Origin: an uncultured Eubacteriales bacterium
GTDB taxonomy: Bacteria > Bacillota > Clostridia > Peptostreptococcales > Anaerovoracaceae
Reading direction: 5' to 3'
NCBI GenBank assembly: GCA_900553025.1
Contig: USBT01000013.1
Location: 1 to 27,160 of the forward strand
DNA length: 27,160 nt
The position numbers were made by a program, and so were the translations under genes. The notes beneath the pieces were generated by a model. The model searched no databases, had not been told where the DNA came from, and was given only the letters and a program-made list of their open reading frames with translations. Shown here piece by piece: positions 21,867-27,160 of the stretch (the stretch's first letter is position 1; every line of letters begins with the position of its first letter).

Positions 21867-24800
21867 ATGAATCGAAAGACTTTTAGAAATATAACTCTTT
21901 TAGTATTGATTGGATTTTTGATGTTATTTTCTATTGTAATATCATATCGAAATCTGGTTTATGCTGAAGATACAAAGGCAGAAGATCTAAGTAAAATCAA
22001 GAATTTTACTATCTTACCTAATGACCCAAAAGATGCTACTGTGGTTACGCCACATTTTCTTGTAGTAAATGATGATGGAATAATAACAATGAAAGCTATT
22101 ATCTATGGTTTTGATGTTGTTAAAGACCATTGGCATTATAAATCATTTAAAAACTTTCATGTAGTAATTTATGATAAGTTCAATGGTGAAGAAAAGAAAA
22201 TCTTTACCTCTAAGAAAAAGGACATAAAATTCAGTGATGAGCATTCCACAGAAGAGATAGACCTAGAAGTAGATTATAAGGCTAATGTACTAGGAAAGCA
22301 CGAATTTAAAGCCGTTTTCTATGCTGATGGCAAGTCAATTATGGAGTCAAAATCAATAGGGCTGGACATATATAAAGAGTCTCCACGAAATTATATAAGC
22401 ATTGGTAATCAAAAGTCAAATAAAGATGGGAGTAAGTGCATTCTATATGGGTTTTCGGTATTAGGATCTGATATAGATGATTACAAAATTAAGAAGGGCA
22501 AATATGAAGAAAATAGTCATTCACAATATATTCAAAATTTTGAAATTGATGTTACATTACCGAGGGATACCGATCCAAATGCAGAGTTAAAATTGGCACC
22601 TAATACCAGTAGAAGTGCTTATCCATCGCCTTGCTACAACACGATGATGCCATATAGTAGATATGATTCAATCGAGATTAGAAAACACGGTATAGAAGCA
22701 AATTTAAATGATGGCAAAGGTCGTGTGGAGTTTTATGTTAAATATTATAATGGGTACTTCGAGAAGTATCATATAAATTTCAAGCGTGCAGAAGCAAGTA
22801 GCAAAGATGATCCAGCCCCCGACGCGGTTGAAAAATTAAAAATTGAAAAGAAATCTGAAAATCTTGAAGGCGTCAGCGGACAGAGCTTTGATAAGAATCA
22901 ACTGAAGGTTATCGCTGTGCTAAAAGATGGCAGTGAGCAGGAAGTAAATGGATATAAAATTGAGCCAGGCGTATTAACGACAAGTACAAAGAAAATTACA
23001 CTAAAGTACGGTGGGAAAACAGCCGAGGCAGATATCAAAGTTTGGGGAGATACTGGAATATCAGATATAGAAATATCTAACGGACAGTTATCACAACCAG
23101 GTATTTATTATGACTTTAATACTATCAAATTCAAGAAAAATACCTATGAGGCTGTATCTGCATATGGAGACACGACTGGGAAATTCAGCTTCAAATTAAA
23201 TGATACGGAGAACATTGAGGTTTTCCAGGATGGTAGAAAACTCACACCGCAAAATGATGGAACAGTAAAGTTTGAAGCACCAGCCAACGGAGATGGGATT
23301 TGGGAAAAGGATGAATTTATCTTTGGAAACCAAAAGACCGTTATAAAGGTGGCAAATATAGACGGAGGCAAAAAACATTCGCAAGAATATGTATTCACAT
23401 GCTACAGTCAGACCTTTTCAGGCTTACCTGACAGGGTAGTCGACTATTTATGCCTTGGATCACAGTACACAAATAATAGTTTGATGGGACCTTACGGAAG
23501 AAATCCAATTGGAACCATTAGAGGGACTAAAGAAACTCACACTTGCTCCAAAAATGTAATGACGGGGCCTTGTTCCTTGGGAAATTTTGGTGGATATATA
23601 ACATACTATTACAAAGACCCACTTGTTGATGATCCTAGGAATCCCTATGGCATCGACTTCATTGCTTTTGGGAATCCTGTAAATCCTAATGGATTTGATG
23701 AACCAGGGCAGGTATATGTCTCTGAGGATGGAAGCAAATGGTATGCTCTTGCTGGCTCAAATCACTTTGAGGATCATTGTATTTGGGATTATTCTGTAAA
23801 GTATAAGAATAATTATACTTACGAAACCTCTGACGGAGCTAGTGGAAGTAGCGCACTTATTTTCAAATTTCCTAAGAAGGAAAATTATCCGTTGCATAAA
23901 TTTCCAGAAGGAGAAATATCGGAATTAACAGGCAGGGGTGTCCTTATTCAATCGGCTAAAGGGAAGAATGCATATGGAAATGTTATACCGATGCCTACCC
24001 GATTTGGATATGTGGATGTTGGAGCTATGGGAACAGATAATCATTCCGTAAATCCTTATGAAGGATACAGCGAAAACGGTGACCCAATGGATTTGTCATG
24101 GGCAGTAGATGATAATGGAATGCCTGTAGATGTATCTAATATGAAATTTCACTATGTAAGAGTACAAACTGCCGATTTTTGTAATAATGAGGGTATTGGC
24201 GAGAAATCAACTGAAATTCATATGGTGAGGAGAGCCGCTGAAGACGCTATAGAAGTTGGCAAGACGGAAATGCCTAGTTCTATAACTGTAGCAGGCAACA
24301 AAATACCTCTAAAAAAAGGACAAAATATTTATTCAGCTGAAGTTTCAGGAGTATTTGAGGTTTCGGTAGATGCACCTAAAACCACTAATGTATATATAAA
24401 TGTAGTAGGAAAGCATAAGAATGTCTTTTATACAATGCCAAAACACAAAATAGTCAGGGTAATAATACAAGAAGGCAGGAAAGAACCTATAATTTTATAT
24501 ATAAAGCTAAAAGAGAAAAATACTCCTGAAAAAGGCGTGGATTTTGTATTCAATGGAAATGGTGGAAAGATAACAGATGTAAATCATGACTTAACTTCTC
24601 CGTTGGACTCAGGAAAGTCTGAAATGACTGCTTTTTATCCAGATAGTTCAATAGGCGTACATCTGCCAGAAGCTGAGCATGAAGATGAGTTGGATAATGA
24701 ATATAAGCTTTTCAAATATACATTCCAGGGTTGGGAGTTTGAAGGAAAAGTTTACAAGAATTACTCAGAGGAATTAAAAAAAGTTATAGAAAAAAAAGGC

Positions 24801-26582
24801 TTAAAAAAGATATCTTTAAAAGCAAAATGGAAAAAGGAAGCTGAAAAATCTAAAGACGATATCAAGGTAAGCTTCAGACTAATTGGTTCTACTCAAGCGA
24901 ATAGCGATATAGATTTGAAAGATAAAAACTACAAAGGGGCAGAGTATCAGACATGGTTAAAGACTAGAGAGGTGACAGTTAAGGAAAACGCGGTAGTTGC
25001 AGATGTAATAGAAAAAGTATTTGATGAAAACAAAATTAAGAGCAGAGGCTTGGATACGGGATACATCAGTATGATTAAGGCACCTGAAGTGCTTGGAGGA
25101 TACGAGCTTAGTGAAAGAAGCAATGGAGAGCGTTCTGGATGGATGTACACTCTTAACGGGGAACACACAGATGGTATTAAGGTACAACATGTCAAGGATA
25201 ATGATAGCATTGTTTTGCATTATGTGAATGATTATGCATACGAAGTTCATGATTGGGATAAGTTAGGAGGTTCAGGATTTCCATCGTTAGGAGATGGGAC
25301 ATATTTCTCCAAATGGCTTGAAGCGGAAGACACCGATCCTGTGAAATATTATAATGTTACCTTTAAAGGGCCAGGTTCTGAAGATTTTATTGGTAGTTCG
25401 AGATCAAAAGAGGGCGAAAATTATAGCTTTAAGATAAACCATGATGATCGTTTCATTTATGAAGCTGATATCAAGGTTGGGGAACATCCTTCACAAGGTA
25501 TTACATATGTAAGTTCATCCTTTGAAACAACTGTGAAACAGAAAACAGATGGAGATATAGTCATTACTACAAATAAAAAAATGAAGCCATATGGTCAATT
25601 GATGAAGACTAATTTAGTGACAGGGCAATTAAAAAATAAAAAATATTTATGGATATTCACTTTACCATTTAAACCTGTAAATGATGGCAACACATTTACC
25701 TATAAAAACAAGCCTACATATGTCTCGGCAAAACATGGAGGTTATGCTACATTGCATTTTGATAAGTCACCTACATTTTATCTTTCTCAACTAATTGCAC
25801 TCGGAAAGTTTAAAGAAGTACCTTTGACAGATAAAAACAAACCGATAATTATTAACCATGATGGGGACGTGAATAAATCTGGTGGTTTTGACTATGATGA
25901 TATCAAGTTAATTCAAAAGATTATCGATGGTGAGGTTTTAGACTTCAAAACTATAAGTGAAGAAGGTATTCTTAATGCTGATATTAACGCAGATATGAAA
26001 GTTGACTATGCTGATATAGTACAAGGGAAAATTATGTTACTTCCAAAGCCAGAAGATATTGTGGAGTCTGACCGTGAAAAAATAGAGACACTGAGAGCAG
26101 AGTACGAAAAGCTGGATGACAAGCTTAGAGATTCCGTGGATAATATTCAGGATTTGATAAATGCAGAAAGTAAACTTAAAGAATTAAAAGACTTGGAAAC
26201 CAACAAAGAATCGGCTATAAAAACTCTTAAAGAATACAAAGACCTGTCATTGTACAGAGAAGAACAAAAAAATGAGCTGTCAAATAAAATCGAAGCAGGC
26301 ATAAAGGCAATAAATGAGGCTGTATCGAAAGAGGAAGTAGCGGAGGCTTTAAAGAAGTCTAAAGAAGAACTAGATACAATTAAGACTGATGCACAGTTGA
26401 AAGAGGAGAAAGCAGCATTAGATGTTGAAAAAGCTCAGAAAACAGAGAACGAAAAGACTGCAATTCAAGAAAAAAGAACCTCAACGGGAGATGCTGTAAA
26501 TCCAAATCAGTATATTGTATATATAATTTTAGCAATTGCTACAATGGGAATCTTGTGTATAAGACAAGAGAATAGAAAGTGA
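21867..26582 (+). CDS. Giant mosaic surface protein with DUF4430 and dockerin domains
   Basis: The 1571-residue protein has a signal peptide (1-33, ending VYA). The N-terminal beta-rich region (about 45-310) is not recognised. A bacterial Ig-like domain spans about 322-393 (VEKLKIEKKSENLEGVSGQS start). A large domain spans about 515-790, with GLPDRVVDYLCLGSQYTN, SLGNFGGYITYYYKDP, NPYGIDFIAFGN and VSEDGSKWYALAGS. An InlB-type repeat is at about 891-989 (VDFVFNGNGGKI to LKAKWK). The DUF4430 domain is at about 1000-1122 (GWMYTLNG 1091-1098; DNDSIVLHYV 1111-1120). A type I dockerin with two calcium loops follows (Asp1334-Asp1345 and Asp1372-Asp1383). A charged helical region spans about 1397-1537, and an anchor comprises TSTGD (1538-1542), a membrane helix (about 1549-1565) and RQENRK. 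GGGAAG about 10 bases upstream supports the start. It shares the operon and riboswitch with the previous gene, suggesting a surface B12-related role. Catalytic function is not visible. Confidence 0.82.
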   Translation: MNRKTFRNITLLVLIGFLMLFSIVISYRNLVYAEDTKAEDLSKIKNFTILPNDPKDATVVTPHFLVVNDDGIITMKAIIYGFDVVKDHWHYKSFKNFHVVIYDKFNGEEKKIFTSKKKDIKFSDEHSTEEIDLEVDYKANVLGKHEFKAVFYADGKSIMESKSIGLDIYKESPRNYISIGNQKSNKDGSKCILYGFSVLGSDIDDYKIKKGKYEENSHSQYIQNFEIDVTLPRDTDPNAELKLAPNTSRSAYPSPCYNTMMPYSRYDSIEIRKHGIEANLNDGKGRVEFYVKYYNGYFEKYHINFKRAEASSKDDPAPDAVEKLKIEKKSENLEGVSGQSFDKNQLKVIAVLKDGSEQEVNGYKIEPGVLTTSTKKITLKYGGKTAEADIKVWGDTGISDIEISNGQLSQPGIYYDFNTIKFKKNTYEAVSAYGDTTGKFSFKLNDTENIEVFQDGRKLTPQNDGTVKFEAPANGDGIWEKDEFIFGNQKTVIKVANIDGGKKHSQEYVFTCYSQTFSGLPDRVVDYLCLGSQYTNNSLMGPYGRNPIGTIRGTKETHTCSKNVMTGPCSLGNFGGYITYYYKDPLVDDPRNPYGIDFIAFGNPVNPNGFDEPGQVYVSEDGSKWYALAGSNHFEDHCIWDYSVKYKNNYTYETSDGASGSSALIFKFPKKENYPLHKFPEGEISELTGRGVLIQSAKGKNAYGNVIPMPTRFGYVDVGAMGTDNHSVNPYEGYSENGDPMDLSWAVDDNGMPVDVSNMKFHYVRVQTADFCNNEGIGEKSTEIHMVRRAAEDAIEVGKTEMPSSITVAGNKIPLKKGQNIYSAEVSGVFEVSVDAPKTTNVYINVVGKHKNVFYTMPKHKIVRVIIQEGRKEPIILYIKLKEKNTPEKGVDFVFNGNGGKITDVNHDLTSPLDSGKSEMTAFYPDSSIGVHLPEAEHEDELDNEYKLFKYTFQGWEFEGKVYKNYSEELKKVIEKKGLKKISLKAKWKKEAEKSKDDIKVSFRLIGSTQANSDIDLKDKNYKGAEYQTWLKTREVTVKENAVVADVIEKVFDENKIKSRGLDTGYISMIKAPEVLGGYELSERSNGERSGWMYTLNGEHTDGIKVQHVKDNDSIVLHYVNDYAYEVHDWDKLGGSGFPSLGDGTYFSKWLEAEDTDPVKYYNVTFKGPGSEDFIGSSRSKEGENYSFKINHDDRFIYEADIKVGEHPSQGITYVSSSFETTVKQKTDGDIVITTNKKMKPYGQLMKTNLVTGQLKNKKYLWIFTLPFKPVNDGNTFTYKNKPTYVSAKHGGYATLHFDKSPTFYLSQLIALGKFKEVPLTDKNKPIIINHDGDVNKSGGFDYDDIKLIQKIIDGEVLDFKTISEEGILNADINADMKVDYADIVQGKIMLLPKPEDIVESDREKIETLRAEYEKLDDKLRDSVDNIQDLINAESKLKELKDLETNKESAIKTLKEYKDLSLYREEQKNELSNKIEAGIKAINEAVSKEEVAEALKKSKEELDTIKTDAQLKEEKAALDVEKAQKTENEKTAIQEKRTSTGDAVNPNQYIVYIILAIATMGILCIRQENRK

Positions 26583-26599
26583 AGATAGAGTAAGTCAGA

Positions 26600-26643
26600 G
26601 ATAATATCGGTCGTATATATTCGTATGACCGATGTTATCGTTT
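26600..26643 (+). terminator. Terminator after the giant surface protein gene
   Basis: GATAATATCGGTC (26600-26612) pairs with GACCGATGTTATC (26627-26639) over 13 bp with one G-U and a 14-base loop. A short GTTT follows. The T-tract is weak, but the stem is long and the place fits the end of the operon. Confidence 0.65.
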
Positions 26644-26693
26644 AGGTCGAACAAGATAATTAATGTGTGAATAAGGTTATAAGGTACAATAGA

Positions 26694-27160
26694 ATGAAAT
26701 CCGATTTAAGACTAGAAGACAAGAAAAAATACTATAAAGAACTTAAAGAATCAAATTTTTTGGTACCATGCCAAAGAGATGGGGGTATTGGAGTAGTTTC
26801 AGTTAATAAAGAAAAAGAAAGTTATATTGTTGCATTCTCAAGCGAAGAAGAACTAAAGAAAACAAACAGTAGAGATTTTGAAATGAAAGAGATTGTCAAC
26901 TATTCTTTTGATCAATTAATTGGATTTTTCACAGAAATGTTTCCTAAAATAAATGGTATTGTTATAAACCCATTTACTAACGCAGTGTTTATAAATAGCA
27001 ATATGATTAGTGAAATATGTTCTGTTATAGACGGGATTACATTTAAACGCAATGATCATGTAATTCCACAATTTCTTTATCCATTTCCAAATATATCTAA
27101 GGATTTAAAATTAGCCATACACAATTTTTGTCGTGACGAAGTTAATATTGAGAAGATGTG
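26694..27160 (+). CDS. SseB-like N-terminal domain protein (partial, runs off the edge)
   Basis: An open frame begins at ATG 26694 with AAGGT 9 bases before it and continues to the end of the window (155 codons, no stop). Recognisable parts of the SseB N-terminal family are the start pattern YYKELKESNFLVPCQRD and a strand IVAFSSEEELKKTNSRDF. An active-looking FDQLIGFFTEMFPKINGIVINPFTNAVFI core follows, in which GIVINP is typical. The family is of unknown or regulatory function in Gram-positives. The C-terminus is missing. It stands after a terminator, so it is a separate unit; I see no convincing promoter in the 50 bases between. Confidence 0.7.
   Translation, partial: MKSDLRLEDKKKYYKELKESNFLVPCQRDGGIGVVSVNKEKESYIVAFSSEEELKKTNSRDFEMKEIVNYSFDQLIGFFTEMFPKINGIVINPFTNAVFINSNMISEICSVIDGITFKRNDHVIPQFLYPFPNISKDLKLAIHNFCRDEVNIEKM

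Overview
This 27.2 kb window looks like the chromosome of an anaerobic, low-GC Gram-positive bacterium of class Clostridia. The order of the housekeeping genes is Firmicutes-like: ylxM-ffh-rpsP-khpA-rimM-trmD, then yggS-sepF-yggT-divIVA-lspA-rluD. The EtfAB pair is of the kind that serves acyl-CoA dehydrogenases, and the ribosome-binding sites are strong GGAGG types. I infer a relative of the Eubacteriales Family XIII group (Mogibacterium/Anaerovorax-like), but this rests on gene content only. No rRNA, tRNA, CRISPR array or insertion sequence was found.

Layout. 1-1232: end of etfB and complete etfA, closed by a terminator. 1311-4087: a MATE exporter and a LytR-CpsA-Psr wall-assembly protein, each behind its own candidate promoter. 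4196-7004: threonyl-tRNA synthetase without a TGS domain, and an SppA membrane protease. 7088-10787: a strong extended -10 promoter with a dyad at the start site, then the SRP/ribosome-maturation run ylxM, ffh, rpsP, khpA, rimM, trmD. 10815-14054: a HlyD-like membrane-anchored protein and the division cluster yggS, sepF, yggT, divIVA, closed by a strong hairpin terminator. 14162-15659: lspA and rluD, ending at a bidirectional terminator. 15762-15863 (minus): a 33-residue four-cysteine protein with Gin-like cysteine spacing. 16000-16863: an alpha/beta hydrolase. 16954-17610: a RelQ-type small alarmone synthetase whose 3' end overlaps the convergent rqcH gene (17582-19348, minus) by 29 bp. 19474-20379: yicC.

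The most interesting part is 20431-26582. A consensus promoter (TTGACA, 17 bp, TATAAT) leads into a cobalamin-riboswitch-like leader with its own terminator. This is followed by two secreted proteins that each carry a DUF4430 (transcobalamin-like C-terminal) domain. The first is a 343-residue secreted protein. The second is a 1571-residue surface mosaic with an Ig-like domain, a central beta-rich domain, an InlB-type repeat, the DUF4430 domain, a dockerin, helical repeats and a C-terminal anchor with a non-canonical TG motif. Together they suggest a vitamin B12-repressed cell-surface B12 capture or handling module in a Gram-positive cell. The window ends inside an SseB-like gene.

Limits: all family calls come from reading motifs by eye and from memory of the families. 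No database search, folding program or alignment was run.
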